A DNA stretch of 64,000 bases, taken from Cyrtodaria siliqua. Lineage: Eukaryota > Mollusca > Bivalvia > Adapedonta > Hiatellidae. A program made the position numbers and the translations under genes. Below are positions 34,223-46,439 of the stretch, one piece after another. The stretch lies in the NCBI GenBank assembly GCA_037043455.1, contig JAWPHD010003067.1:62001-126000 (forward strand), written 5' to 3'. Every line of letters starts with the position of its first letter. Position 1 is the stretch's first letter. The notes under the pieces are model-generated. The model had not been told where the DNA came from. It was given only the letters and a program-made list of their open reading frames with translations, and did not search any database.

Positions 34223-34325
34223 GTCGTCGTCAACACATCATCATCACCACCACCACCGTCATCGTCGTCATCATCGTCGTCGTCATCTTCATCATCATCG
34301 TACATCACATGATCATCGTCGTCCA
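33936..34325 (+). repeat. ATC/TCG trinucleotide microsatellite
   Basis: Long imperfect runs of CAT, CAG and CGT units, with an inner pure ATC run (34193-34220). A 108-codon frame with a His-rich end (33791-34117) is a translation of the repeat. Confidence 0.93.
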
Positions 34326-34689
34326 GGCATCAAACACCCATAACCCCTCTCTTATCAAAACAAAATAATGAATATAACAGCTTAAACGTTACCAGGTGTT
34401 ATTGACACTCAAGCACCCCTCATTTGAAATCTTGGATCCGCTACTATTGAAATAACTACTGTGCAGGTATCTGATACCCACAGAACTTTAGTTGTTGCAC
34501 AGTTCACATATAGTATATGCCCATCTCTCAACATCAAGTGGAGAACATGTACAGCTTCGTCATGTTTTTAACAGCTAAATCGTTTTATTGCAATATAGCG
34601 TTGCTTAAAATAATAAATATGTATTGCTTGTTTTCTGCGGTTTAAAACCGTTTACAATGATGTCTTAACGGGAACCGTTGCCTCTTGAA
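34326..34689. other. No gene recognised
   Basis: Non-coding DNA with no repeat identified. Confidence 0.5.
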
Positions 34690-34785
34690 CGTGGTTTACA
34701 CTTACAATGATCTGTTTTCCACTGACCGTTCCAAGGCGGTAACCCTATTGTCAACAAATATTTCTTTGTGATGTCACATACCTAC
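34690..34785 (+). mobile_element. Penelope-like tail fragment
   Basis: It shares CCACTGACCGTTCCAAGGCGG, AACCCTATTGTCAAC and TTTGTGATGTC with 47565-47630. A short solo fragment. Confidence 0.7.
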
Positions 34786-36884
34786 ACTCTTATTTATCTT
34801 AGACTAGTAATTGTTTCGATGAGCAGGTTTTGTTGACTGCTACTTGACGGCTGCTTTTTCTGTCGACTTTTATATCTACTTTTTATAGTTGAATATGTTT
34901 CCATTTTAAACTAGGCAGAGTCCTAATCTAGTCTTGAATATTAAATAAAAACTTGATAAAAATAATCAACACATGACTTGGATTATGACGTGAATTGATA
35001 AATACGGCTATTTATAAAGTGTGTATGTATTACTCAACGTATCACTGACTAGATAAATGTGTTAGCATAGCGAACTAAAATTTCATTAACGAGGGCTGTT
35101 CAAACATAAACGTGGACGTTTTCGATATATCGCACTCAATTATTGACGTAAACCTTTAAGATTCATATATGTTGTAATCCACTCATAAGAAATCAAATGA
35201 TTTGAACATGTGATCGATACCATGTCATGGAAAAACCTATTTACGGAGCAGTCAAAAATGAGACGTCTTTATTTCATAACTGCATTTCGGGAATGGCTAA
35301 ATAAAAGGAAAATAGTCGGCAAAAATACACAAAACTAAAGTAGCATTGTCAATGGTATTCCAAAATTACAATTTTGAAATTTTATTAATAATGAACAAGG
35401 AAAACTATGATAAGTATTGTCACAAAATGTCACGGGTAGAGCGTATTGGTCGTACATAGCTCTTGTAAGCTGTTAGTTACACCCTAATCTATTGTTGAGT
35501 TGAAACAAATTCACAATATCCATGTGTGGATGTAAGCCTTCCGGAGTGGAGCTAAGCGTCCACGTATAACGTAAAGAGCGGTAGAGACGGTCCCCGTACC
35601 TGCGCAGCATGACCAGGTTCTAGTAGCGACAACCCCGGGACACAAGGTGGGCCCGTTATCTGTCCTCACTGGAGGAACATCATCCACAACCCTCAGTGGA
35701 GGTTAATCATCTTACATATCGCATCATCAAGCCTTATAGAAGGCATTTGATGACAATCACCCATTGGATTCGCGCATCATCATCTTCACGAGCTCTCGCG
35801 CATCACAGTTATCGCGCCAGATCATTGATCAACATTTTTATAACTTTTACAACACTTTAGTGTCGTATATAATCAGTCGACACATTCAGTATTTGTTACA
35901 ATACTAAGAACGGTCTTAAACGTTCACGAGAACATTCTTTTCATAGTTCATCTGTGTATTCGCTTGTTTTTTTAGATAATTTGTATATATATTTAACATA
36001 TTTTAAGGGTGCATTAAACTTATGTAAATGCATTCACCGTCATTGATTCTTTCCTGAGTTATCTCCAACCACTAGGGTCATCCTATAATAAATAAATAGA
36101 CGAACAATTCCTTGCTTTTAAGTTGAAATTGACGACGTCAGAAAAAAAATCACGGAGCACTAAAATGTTAATAAAATAGTAAATAATATCGACTTTTAAT
36201 AACACAAAAAGAATAATACAAACATGAAACACAACAACGTAACATTTTAAAATCTTACATATTTTCTTCAAAATATATATTTTAATAAATTAAGTATACC
36301 GATATATGTTCAATAAACATGTCTTTTGGAATGAGTATGCTATTTGCTTTCTAAATATTTTGAATATTTATGCTAAACTCGATCGAACTCGTATGATCTC
36401 TTTCCGAATGTATGATATACTTATAAAACATGATTATACAACAATGCTGTAAACAAATTGTTTAATGCAAACCCTTGAATAATACAATTATCTAATTAAA
36501 TAACAATTACGTTTGTAAGTGCTAGCATTTTTCGTCATTATAACGGTTGGTTGTTGTTGTTTTTCACGGCGTAGCGGCTATAGCGAGGTTGTAAAAACTC
36601 GTATTTCTTGAAACCAGTTTCAAATAATTTTACGATATTTACTGATATGAAAGTGAAAATGTAAACTTTATTGCTATATAATTTAATTTACTTGATTTAT
36701 ACAAGTGTAATAACTATTAATGATGTCCACGTAATATTTGAACTGCCCTCGTAAATATCTCTAGAAATATGTTTTAATTTGCTACCTACTGTTTATGCAA
36801 TGTCAAAGGTTTTTAATATAATCGGCACAATACTTAGTAGGTTGTGTTTTTTGTCTTAATAATGAACGTTTCCTCATTTCGAAT
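34786..36884. other. No gene recognised; contains a GC-richer islet at 35520-35720
   Basis: The islet carries CTTCCGGAGTGGAGC, GTCCCCGTACCTGCGCAGC and CAACCCCGGGACACAAGGTG, with a CCTCACTGGAGG/CCTCAGTGGAGG pair. Its composition differs from its surroundings and could mark an old exon, a repeat or a regulatory segment. I could not assign it. Confidence 0.4.
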
Positions 36885-37075
36885 CCCATAGAGAGATCGA
36901 CTTGTAAGCGAGAAAAGGTCGATTCGTACGGATGGCTGGAGGTATACAGTACTGCTTCTCCCAATGAAAACGTGGGTGGTCCGTTTCCACCATGAACAAA
37001 CGGACCGTTATATATAGCCTAGAATGTGCTGAAAGTTATGTTAAACGCCATTCAACCAACCTTGTTTGGCATTAT
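36885..37075 (+). mobile_element. SINE, family 1, diverged copy
   Basis: It has TTTCGAATCCC (B-box-like), TTGTAAGCGAG, GGTCGATTCGTACGGATGGC, GTGGGTGGTCCG..CCACC and GTTAAACGCCAT in the family order. Confidence 0.65.
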
Positions 37076-38359
37076 GTTGCTCCAACTTCACATGGTCCGT
37101 GAATTTCACAAATATCCTAAACGACATTGGCTTTGTATATACCAGTACACCAGCTGGAAATATTGATAACATTTCAAGTAAGTGTTAAGCAGTGCCGCAC
37201 ACATCTGGATCCGCGTCTAGATTGTTTGTATATATCCTACATATTGATCTATTATATGAAACTTGTGTTTAATAAAGACTACATGTTCAAATCCACCAGT
37301 GGTGAGTTCACTTTATATACTATTTATATACTGTTCACCTATTGTGAGGAGTTCGACCATACATATGAAGAGACAGAATCCAAGTTTAACATCTCGGATA
37401 TCGTTGGCATTTTCCAACAGTTACACAAGTTTGAAATACATAATATGTGTTCGTTATAACTGACCGACCAAGTATTCACGCTAGGTAATCACTCGCTCAT
37501 CGATACCAACGTCTTGATTAATTGGATTAATTCGCTTAGAAGGTGGACGACGCGTTTTGGCAATGCAGAGTTGCCATTCGTGGTATTCAAACGCTGCAGG
37601 CTTAACTCCCCTATGAAATGCTTATTTCATAAATCTCGTCATAAATATAGAAGACAGCTATATCCATTTATATATTGTTGAGATATCAATTCAATTATTC
37701 AAACTGAATAATAAAATTAAATGAAAGTTTAATTTTGGTATGATATTCTATTTCCCATTTTGTTTGTATTTAAAATTATAAATATATAACACAAAGTACT
37801 TACATGTTCTTCGATTTGAGTTAATATCCTTTTCACGACTTCATGTTAAGGCGTTTTTCTTTTTTTGAAGATCTGCCTGTTGGTAAATGTGATTTTATTA
37901 CGTATTTGACGTTCTTTTCGGACGTAATAATACCTGTGTTTAGGCTCTTAATCTTAATCGCGTACATGTATCCAGACCTGAATATATCACTCTGAGCAAA
38001 CAAAACCTACTGGTACAATGCAGATACATTGCATTGTAATCTCAAGTCCTACCAGTGCGGATGCCGAATGAGGGTAAATCAATAAACCGTTGATAAATGC
38101 AATATACATGTATGTTTTGTATCATAGCGATAAAACGTAGAACTTTGCTGACCGTTGGACTGCCCACTGCATTCACTGACCATATAGAGACACTCTACAC
38201 TCTCTGATGTAGGTTATCAAACATTTTTATTATTTTAACGGATTGTTAAAGTAAACAATTACTCGTGTCGATGAAACTGACCACGAAGAACGTTTATCTC
38301 AATTCTCGAGGACTATAAATTATGTCGAAAAAAGAAAAGAAAAGTATTATGCTTCTATT
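37076..38359. other. No gene recognised
   Basis: A 110-codon plus-strand frame at 37127-37459 has no recognisable domain. Nothing else is supported. Confidence 0.5.
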
Positions 38360-38590
38360 TGTCGGTGAGCATAATATTCGTTATTCAATGTTCAAATTGA
38401 ATATCGAAAAAAAAAACGATATTCGCTAAACAAAAACTCGAAATTCGTTATTAACAAATAAGTTTTGAATATCAAAAAACAAAAGAAAAGAGATCGTTTT
38501 TGAACACATCTCAAGAAATAAATTATATTTATAAATATGTATATATAACGAAATTCTGAATATCGAAAAACAGAAAACTAGAGATTCAGT
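38360..38590 (+). repeat. Degenerate repeat, inverted relative to 39280-39600
   Basis: Units with TTGAATATCGAAAAA, CTCGAAATTCGTTATT and AACAAATAAGTTTTGAATATC are the reverse complement of the units at 39280-39600. Confidence 0.75.
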
Positions 38591-38687
38591 CCTTCGTCGA
38601 CAACTACATTTTAAATATTGTATTTAGCTTTGTTGTATTTTTTTCTTGTATTTTTTTATTTCAACTCTTTCAAATTCGCCGAGATGT

Positions 38688-38760
38688 CCAAGCGAATAGC
38701 ATGTTTGATTTTAAATCTGGAGATGACGAGTTAAAGGCTCAATGGTACCAATGGCCTACT
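38688..38760 (+). other. tRNA-Leu-like sequence, degenerate
   Basis: GCCGAGATGTCCAAGCG resembles the D-arm of a class II tRNA. GATTTTAAATC could form an anticodon arm with UAA. The T-arm and acceptor are not convincing, so it is a pseudogene or SINE head. Confidence 0.35.
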
Positions 38761-38837
38761 TCCATTTGTTTTTAATGCAAGACAATTCCTTTAGCCCTGT
38801 CCTTTGGATGGGGAAGTTAACCGGGCTTTATCGTTTT

Positions 38838-38910
38838 TCGAATGGTAAATATACATAGGAATCTTAGGCTATTCGATCGTATTAGTAGGGCATGGTTTTG
38901 GGATTCCTAT
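38838..38910. repeat. Short inverted repeat
   Basis: ATACATAGGAATC and GATTCCTATGTAT form 13-bp perfect arms around a loop of about 38 bases. Confidence 0.6.
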
Positions 38911-39279
38911 GTATCCTTCCCCTTTGTGTGCGGCGTCCCCAAATAACATAAAATATGTTGATGCCATGAATTGTTAAAAAAATAACTCCATTTCAACTCT
39001 GTTTTATCTCATTACATAGTCACGTGAATTAGATAAAATCATAGATATCGAATAAATATAAACATTTCCTGGCCCCTACAATCCAAATGTTACAAATATT
39101 TTGTATTTTCAGAAAATATGTTTAAAGATTTTCTTACAAACCTCTAGGTTATGTACAACACCGATCGGATATAATTTTACTCCAGGGTTAAAATTTGAAC
39201 AAAATGTATTTGAAACTAATTGACTGGTGTTTTACGCACATTTTAGGCTATACAAATTATGACGGTCGGCTTTTTATGA

Positions 39280-39600
39280 TTTGTTTTGTTTTTCAATATT
39301 CAAAACATATTCGTTGAATAACGAATCTCGAGGTTTTTGTTTTTCTATATTCAAAAATTCTTTGATGAATAACGAATCTCGAGTTTATTTTGTTTTTCGA
39401 TATTCAAAACATATTTGTTGAATAACGAATCTCGAGATTTTGTTTTTCGATATGCAAACCTATATGTTGAATAACGAATCTCGATTTCTTTGTTTTCGAA
39501 ATTCAAAACTTATTTGTTGAACAACGAATCCCGAGTTTTTTGTTTTTCGATATTCAAAACTTATTTTTTAAATAAAGAATCTCGAATGTTTTTGTTCAGA
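39280..39600 (+). repeat. Tandem repeat, unit about 55 bp, about 6 copies
   Basis: Units hold TTTGTTTTTCGATATTCAAA, ACATATTTGTTGAATAACG and AATCTCGAG. The reverse complement of the same unit occurs at 38360-38590, giving an inverted pair of arrays with a spacer of about 700 bases. Confidence 0.88.
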
Positions 39601-40203
39601 ACCCACATGTCGTAAAACATCATCATTGTCACTCTAGTGGTTATTTTGATTATTTTTGGGAGGTGGGGGCATGATGTTTTGGGGAATGTAAAACTTTTAA
39701 ATCGTTTTCCTGTTTTTATTTCGTCAAACGCAATGTCTCGGAACTACCCTCTATTATCTCGCGTATCGTTCTTCAATATAAAACTAGTTTAAGACTGTAT
39801 AGACCACCTACAATTATAGTCTATAAAGACACGTCATCGCGTTTGTAATTTAGAGTCAGATCCAGAATTTTAGATACTCGTAAGTTGTGCAGGTTTTAAG
39901 TTAAATATACAAGCACCACAAATACATTCTTAGCCCATGTATAATGCGTTTGAGGGTGCCAAAATATTTTCTTCCTATTCTATACAAAAAACCTGGTAGA
40001 GGTTGGTCGATTTTCAAGGCAAAAGATAATGAATAGGAAAATGCACTCAATTCCTCATAAAGTAGGATAACATTGTTAACAATGAGAGACGACACCTTTT
40101 TAATAGATGAGAGGGTTGTAAAGGTCTTTCCACCACACACATTATCTAAACCCAGGGTCCTTCCGCCTCTAGCAAATTGAAATGTATATCAAACTAAACG
40201 AGT

Positions 40204-40443
40204 TTAAGAGTGGCCACTGAATACACCCATTGAACATAAGCTTGAACGTTTCAATCCACCTACATGACCCCGAGCGATGTCGATAAATTGATTAAACGAT
40301 AACGTTAAGATCACCAGCTTGAGATTGTTCGATGCAAAATTGACAAGCGCAGACGAGTTATTAATACACGTAACTGTCTGATCCTGTGCAGGTGCGGACG
40401 AAGCCCCCAACCAGCACACACACGCCCACGCGCACGCTAGCAT
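40204..40443 (-). CDS. Possible signal-peptide exon, unrecognised
   Basis: From ATG at 40443 the minus strand reads MLACAWACVCWLGASSAPAQ, which looks like a signal peptide with cleavage after the APA. It continues DQTVTCINNSSALVNFASNN and a hydrophobic stretch, with a stop at 40204. A donor-like G|GTGGAT follows at 40262. It could be a 5' exon of a secreted protein on the strand of the TSP1-FReD gene, but 16 kb of intron and the repeat array would lie between. The leader is partly GT-repeat DNA, so chance is a serious alternative. Confidence 0.25.
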   Translation of the reverse strand: MLACAWACVCWLGASSAPAQDQTVTCINNSSALVNFASNNLKLVILTLSFNQFIDIARGHVGGLKRSSLCSMGVFSGHS

Positions 40444-41895
40444 CTTAAATATGCTATGTTTTGCCTCGAGAAGACGAAAGTCCTTTTTTTGCTCATTTGT
40501 CTTCAAATTGTTGTTATCGACGAATGCTCGAAAAAGTTCGAAATTTGAAAACAAACTAAATTAGCAACACCAGCGTTACATGAATGACACCTGATTTATC
40601 GACAAATGCTATATTTTGTGTTCTTAAATCGTAGCTACTTTATTTTCATATGGTCTTTTCCAGACTTGTTCAGAATGTTATCAGTAAAAGCTCGGATAAG
40701 TCTGAGCAATATCTGACTCACATCCATCACTATCACCGATAACGTTCCTCAATACATACACCCACTAGTATTTGTGGGTGTACTAGTTATTTCCTATCAT
40801 AGAAGAAAATAGGAAACATTTAAACACTAGTCATGTCAGAATAGAATCGGCAGAGTTTTGGCCATTGATGTATTGAAAAATGCTATATTGCTTTTGTTAA
40901 ATCTGTAGCTACTTCGTTTTTCATTTGATCTGTACATTACTTTTTCGGGATGTTATGATCAATAAACGCTCGGCCATGTATAAAAACTAGCAATATCTGA
41001 CTAACATATATTACAATCTCATCCGCAATCCCCTCTTCTCTCCTTCAACCCCGTCTCCTCCGCTATGCTTTTATATTTAAATTATGAAGTTATTAAGATC
41101 ATAGAAGAAAATGGAACAAATTGACAATCTGGTCTTGTCAGAATAGATACAGCTTAGGTATTACACATGCTATTATATTGCTCTGTTAAATCTGTAGCTA
41201 CTTCATGTATCTAATACTAATCCTGAACCCTCCTTGTTATAGGAGCCACGTTGAGGAGATGGAGGATGAGTCGATATGTATGTTACATATAACCATTGCA
41301 AACTAAGAAAATTTCATGTTTTCGCAACAACCTTTAGTCAACATTTTCTTACTTTCACCAACAAAAGATGAATATGTTGGTTGAACTCGACATTCGAAAA
41401 ACAATCCATACGTTAAAGAATATAAGTACATTCTAATATGTTTTTACACTAATTTACCAAGAAATATTTGGACGTATTCGTAATAATCGACCCCGATGTG
41501 ACAGAGTTATGGCCCTTGATTATGTCAGAAAAGTGCATTACAGTTTGTTTCGGTTTGTTTACAATACTACATATTACAAGTTTGGACGTTCACCTTTCTT
41601 CAGTTAATTGTATATTTCAATACGATTAGTGTAGGCTATCTTGTCCTTACCGTTGAGATTTGCAATTTGTGTTGCTATAGTTTGTGAACATGAATTGTTT
41701 GTGTAATCCAATAATAGTACTTAAAGAAATCTGTTGGTTACATTTATTTCGGTCATGCAAATGGTGGCCATCTTGAAGTTAAAATCGGCCGCTATTTATT
41801 TCAAAGTGTAAAAATATAAATAAAAAAGGGGATTTTTCCCCTCATATCTATTTAAATTTCAATCAAAGCATTTTTTGTTCGGTATAATACAATAA

Positions 41896-42031
41896 ATATT
41901 GCATTCCAGTGAGGATGACAGTGGATATTGTCATCCTTCGGAAAAATAAAGTCATCCTCGGCTTCGCCCCGGTCGACATTATTTTCCTCTGGTTGACAAT
42001 ATCCACTGTCACCTTCACGGGGATGCAATAT
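41896..42031. mobile_element. Fold-back element, 136 bp imperfect palindrome
   Basis: ATATTGCATTCCAGTGAGGA with GACAGTGGATATTGTCA in the left arm pairs with the right arm ending GGATGCAATAT. Both arms are about 60 bases with scattered mismatches. It has the form of a fold-back MITE; ATAT-rich flanks hide any target duplication. Confidence 0.8.
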
Positions 42032-42034
42032 ATA

Positions 42035-42295
42035 TATATAGTGGGGCAGATTGGTGAAAAGATTGGGCATTGTTTGACAAAAGCACCAAACTTTGCACAT
42101 AGATTTCCACGTCAGATTTTTCCAAATAGCCGCCCTTTTTAAAATGGCTGCAAAATACGTAATAATTATGTTTTAACAACATATTCCGCAAAATGATAGA
42201 CAAAAGGTCATGAAATACAATCTGGTTATATGATAAGTTCAAAATGGCTACCGTTTTTAAAATGGCCTCAAAAACATGTTGCAAAGAGTAAATTG
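42035..42295 (+). repeat. Dispersed repeat B, plus copy (minus copy 45840-46175)
   Basis: It shares AAAGCACCAAACTT, CACATAGAT, CCACGTCAGATTT and AAAATGGC blocks with the reverse complement of 46020-46170. Confidence 0.7.
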
Positions 42296-43934
42296 TGTAA
42301 TTTGTTTAAAGGCAGAATATGCTTATTAACACATAAACTAAAACAGTTGACAAAGCACTCGGAAGCGTTATAACTTAGAGAATTACGCTAACCAATATAC
42401 TGAATAAAATTAAACTGTACACACTATGCCGAATGAATATTGGTGTACTAATTACGCGGTTAACCCTACACGCTGCACACGAAGTGTGCAGATCCAAATT
42501 GTTTATTTTTAGCACAGGTAATGTTTATGTAAACGCAAAGTTAAAAAGTCAGCGTGCCTTTTTAACGAAGCGTACGTTTCTGATCAGTTGTTTCTATTTA
42601 CGGCTGGGTCCATGTACATCGGAGGACTTAATGTACATTTGAGGTAATCATATACACAAATACTTGACACAAAGTCCTCTCCGTTAAGGTTAACAATAAG
42701 CATATTCTGACTTTAATAGTTGTTTGTAAGAAAGTAATTAATATGTTAAATTTGTTCACTCTGTTTTCTTGGCATAGTATTTGTTTGTTAATATTGCAAT
42801 AACGATTTATTTAGAGGCACCCTATGGTTAATGCGTTAAGGGATTTACACGTTTAAATCGAATTTTACTTCGGGTTGACTTTACGTTTTCTCCAGCCTTT
42901 GGAATTTCTGAAGGGTACTAAACTAATTTTCTTATCAGAAACTGGCTCTTCATTACAAAATATATTTATAAAACCTAAAATACATTATTTGTCTAGGTAA
43001 ACCTTATTTACAAGACAAAACAAGTAAACAAAACCTAAACTCGAAGGCATTGTATGCTTACTGGTTAACTGTGTCTAAACTATATAGTTGTCGAGCAGAA
43101 ACGATGAAATTAACCTGAAATCCAATGTGAAGATCATAATGGCATTTTGCATTGCAGCCTTTGTATTTAAGATAGAGGCACTTAAAACAATCTGAGACAA
43201 TCAGGGAATGCTCATCACGTTATTACCATATTAAGTCTTATTGTAAACCGGGCTTACCGTTATTTCATTGAAGTGTGAGCAAGGCATGCCTTAGAACTGA
43301 GTACTGCACATTACGATTATAAAGAGAAACCAAAAGTTCACAATTGCAGTACTGTTCAAATACACTTTAAATCTTAAAATTAGTCATCTCTGTGTACGAG
43401 ATAATCTTCATTAGTGTTGTCTCATTAATACCCAATGAACCAGCTCATAAGCAGGAATATACGATTGTGAAAGAAGATGGAGGTGCAATGGGTGCTGTAA
43501 ACACATCGCAGCTTCCACATTGAACCAGATATGGCCTGAGTTATCTGTTAATTTCAGTTAATGCAATAATTCACCAGACGCTGCCTATGACAGGACTCTG
43601 ATATTTTCCATCATGAACAAGTTAAAGATGTTCATAAGACAGTTTGAATGACAGATTACAGGAATTAGAAGATATATTCAAGGACAATATTTAGGATTTA
43701 CTGGTACTTGCCATGCGTTACATAGAAGACTATCGTGTGCCAGAAATTGCTCAACAGATAGGCAAATTATGTCATGCAAAGCATAACACTTTTGTAACTA
43801 ATCATATAGACGACATAACCAAGTCTCTCTTTAAACAGATAAACCAGAACATGTTTTCTTTCCTAATTGGTCACCAACTTATAACAGATTCTATAACTTG
43901 CTGTTTCTTCTCGCATATAAATGTATCCTATTAG
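42296..43934. other. No gene recognised
   Basis: The 73-codon frame at 43713-43934 (with EDYRVPEIAQQIGKL) lies directly before a tandem duplication and is not recognised. The remainder is AT-rich DNA. Confidence 0.45.
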
Positions 43935-44258
43935 GTTCGGATTAATGGCGGATTAAGGTGTCTCACCAGCCTTTTATAACTTTGGAAAACGCTTTTTGAC
44001 TTTAATCAGACTATACGAGCTGCCTTAAATGCCTTTTAATGCTTGCAAAACATTAGTAAGTATGATTAAAAAGTTATGTTACACATTGTTGAATGTGTTC
44101 GGATTAATGGCGGATTAGGGTGTCTCACCAGCTTTTTCTAACTTTGGAAAACTTTTTTGGATTTTAATCAGACTATACGAGCTGCCTTAAATGCCTTTTA
44201 TTGCTTGCAAAACATTAGTATGTAATATTAGCAAGTTATGTTACACATTGTGGAATGT
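43935..44258 (+). repeat. 162-bp tandem duplication
   Basis: Two units, 43935-44096 and 44097-44258, both start GTTCGGATTAATGGCGGATT and share GACTATACGAGCTGCCTTAA. They differ by about a dozen substitutions, so they are older than the 142-bp duplication at 15111. Confidence 0.9.
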
Positions 44259-45373
44259 CACTTGTAGAAGGTTTGGTAGGTGACGGCCATCATGCAAAAC
44301 AAAATCAGAGTTTTGGTTAACAGCATAGCAATCGGTTGCGATAGAAGAGAAAACTAAAAACACGTTCAAAACAACATAGATGAAGATGTGCCTTGAATCA
44401 GACAACGAGAATCTGAGACTGATCTCGATCATTTCTAAGAGATTGGTACAATGCGTGTGCTACATGTGGCATATGCCAAACAATACTTCATTAAACTTAT
44501 GCTAAATACAGTAGACACAGACCTTGCAGTACATGTTATAGCAATTGTACATTAAATATTGTTAGATGAGCTATGGGTTAGATTTAGGAGCGTAATCGCT
44601 CTAGGTGATTCGTTGCACACTGTATTGCCTATTCATTAGTTCATATAAACCGAAACGAATACTTGCTTTTCACACTTAGATGTAATGAAATAGCTTTATT
44701 TGCTGAAAGAAGTTAAACCTGTGTATGGAAAAAACGGAAATACTATGTTGAGGTTTTACATGCTTACCAATTCCAAAAGTTGTGCTTGTTGGAAAATGTA
44801 TGACAAGAGAAAGTTCTCGATCATGTCGCAAAAAATTGTTTACATTCAGTGGTTCCAACAGACAACAGGACAGTGTCACCAGTTGCTGTAGCTTTTTTCA
44901 AGCACACCTGCCGAGTTGTTTAACAGGTTGTAATTGGACATTGTTGGAGGTCCACCAGTGAAATGCCTACATCCGGTGACTTCTCGACAACTCTGTCACA
45001 GGCCTCAGCATTTGCAAGGAACTTATTAAATGTAGATGTCAAAGAGACAAGTGTGTTACAAACGATGTGTCAAAGCAGGAATGATGCATACAGTCTTTTA
45101 AAAATGCGACGTTGGGTACTGTGATTGTGATTAAGAAAAATTGTACCATTCATATCATAGATCATTAAGATTAGTTAAAATTTAATGTTAGCTCTCATAC
45201 TGAACATGTTCAAATGATATGACCACTTACTACATTTGAGTTTGTGTATATAACAAACTTCTATTTGATTTTGTCTTGTTAAATCAACAAATGTAAATTT
45301 ATTTCTGAATTAAATCTAATTCCGATAAATCGGAGATGAGAAATATTGTTTAACTATTCTTTGTGATATTTTT
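44259..45373. other. No gene recognised
   Basis: Short overlapping frames at 44676-44891 on both strands have no recognisable domain. Confidence 0.45.
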
Positions 45374-45565
45374 TCTCCAAGCGTTTAGAGACTTGTAAGT
45401 GAGGAGGTGTCGATTCTTACGGATGGCGGTAGGTGTACAATACTGGTTCTAAAGTGGGTGGTCTTCCTCCACCACAAAACAAACGTCATATATCACCTTA
45501 CATGTGTTGAAAATGACGCAAAACACCATACAAACAAAGAAACAAACAATCTCCAAGCGTTTAGA
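45374..45565 (+). mobile_element. SINE, family 1, with 16-bp target-site duplication
   Basis: TCTCCAAGCGTTTAGA at 45374-45389 is repeated exactly at 45550-45565. Between them lies a 5'-truncated copy of the SINE at 24405-24612, ending in AAACACCATACAAACAAAG and AAACAAACAA. The duplication shows insertion by target-primed reverse transcription. Confidence 0.85.
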
Positions 45566-45839
45566 AGACTCGGCAAGCTTGATTTTAGTTATAACCTGCG
45601 GAGTCCCATTAGTTCTGCTACTTCATATGCATGTTTTAATATCAGTTTTAATAATTATGTAAATAGTTGAAAGCAAATTAGTTTTACATATTGCTCATTG
45701 GGAAATATATTTCACCAATAATATATTAAAACTTGTAATAGAATAACCACAAACAATTAAACAATACAACTATTTATTGAAGTATAGACATACACATAAA
45801 TATATCAAGACAACACCTTTGTAAAACACATCAACATTT

Positions 45840-46175
45840 TGATTGCTTTCTAAAAAAATTTTTTTTTAAAAAGTCAGCATTTTCTGGCGACCATATTGAA
45901 GAAAAAAATGACCCAAATTATATTACATATTTTATTGTCTATCCTGAATTTAGTGTATTTACAATAACAAGTTTTGACGAAACCAATAAAAAAACAATTA
46001 ATTATGGGCTTCTTTAATTCTTTATGGAATATTTGGCGGCCATTTTGAAAGTGGCGGCCATTTTTTGAAATCTGACGTGGGTCCATAGCCAAAAATGTTT
46101 AATAGAGTATTGTCTATCTATGTGTCAAGTTTGGTGCTTTGGTCACAAAATGCACAATTTTATCAATATATGTCA
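45840..46175 (-). repeat. Dispersed repeat B, minus copy
   Basis: Reverse complement of the 42035-42295 family, with GGCGGCCATTTTGAAA, AAATCTGACGTGGG and AAGTTTGGTGCTTT landmarks. It is immediately followed by repeat A and a Penelope-tail fragment, so three repeats are stacked here. Confidence 0.7.
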
Positions 46176-46193
46176 CCACTACATGTAATACTA

Positions 46194-46270
46194 GTGCATC
46201 AACAATTGACGTTGTACGTTTATTTACAACATGACGTCTCGCAAACGTCGACTGTATGCGCGTGAAATAA
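46194..46270 (+). repeat. Short dispersed repeat A, second copy
   Basis: See 12692-12768. Landmarks are CAATTGACGTTGTACG, TTTACAACATGACG, ACGTCGACTGTATGCGCG. Confidence 0.7.
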
Positions 46271-46275
46271 TTGGC

Positions 46276-46345
46276 ATAATTTACCCAGGAAGATACACAA
46301 CACACCCAATAAAACGGGACTGTGTAAATAAAAAATCTACGCCAG
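46276..46345 (-). mobile_element. Penelope-like tail fragment
   Basis: CAATAAAACGGGACTGTGTA and AATAAAAAATC match the tail at 49281-49305. Short, directly beside repeat A. Confidence 0.55.
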
Positions 46346-46439
46346 GCTATATCGTTTACCAAACTAGTCAACATTATTAGGTAATATTTTAAAATATAAT
46401 ACAAATATGATTAATTTTTTAGAACCATTAAAAAAATCA

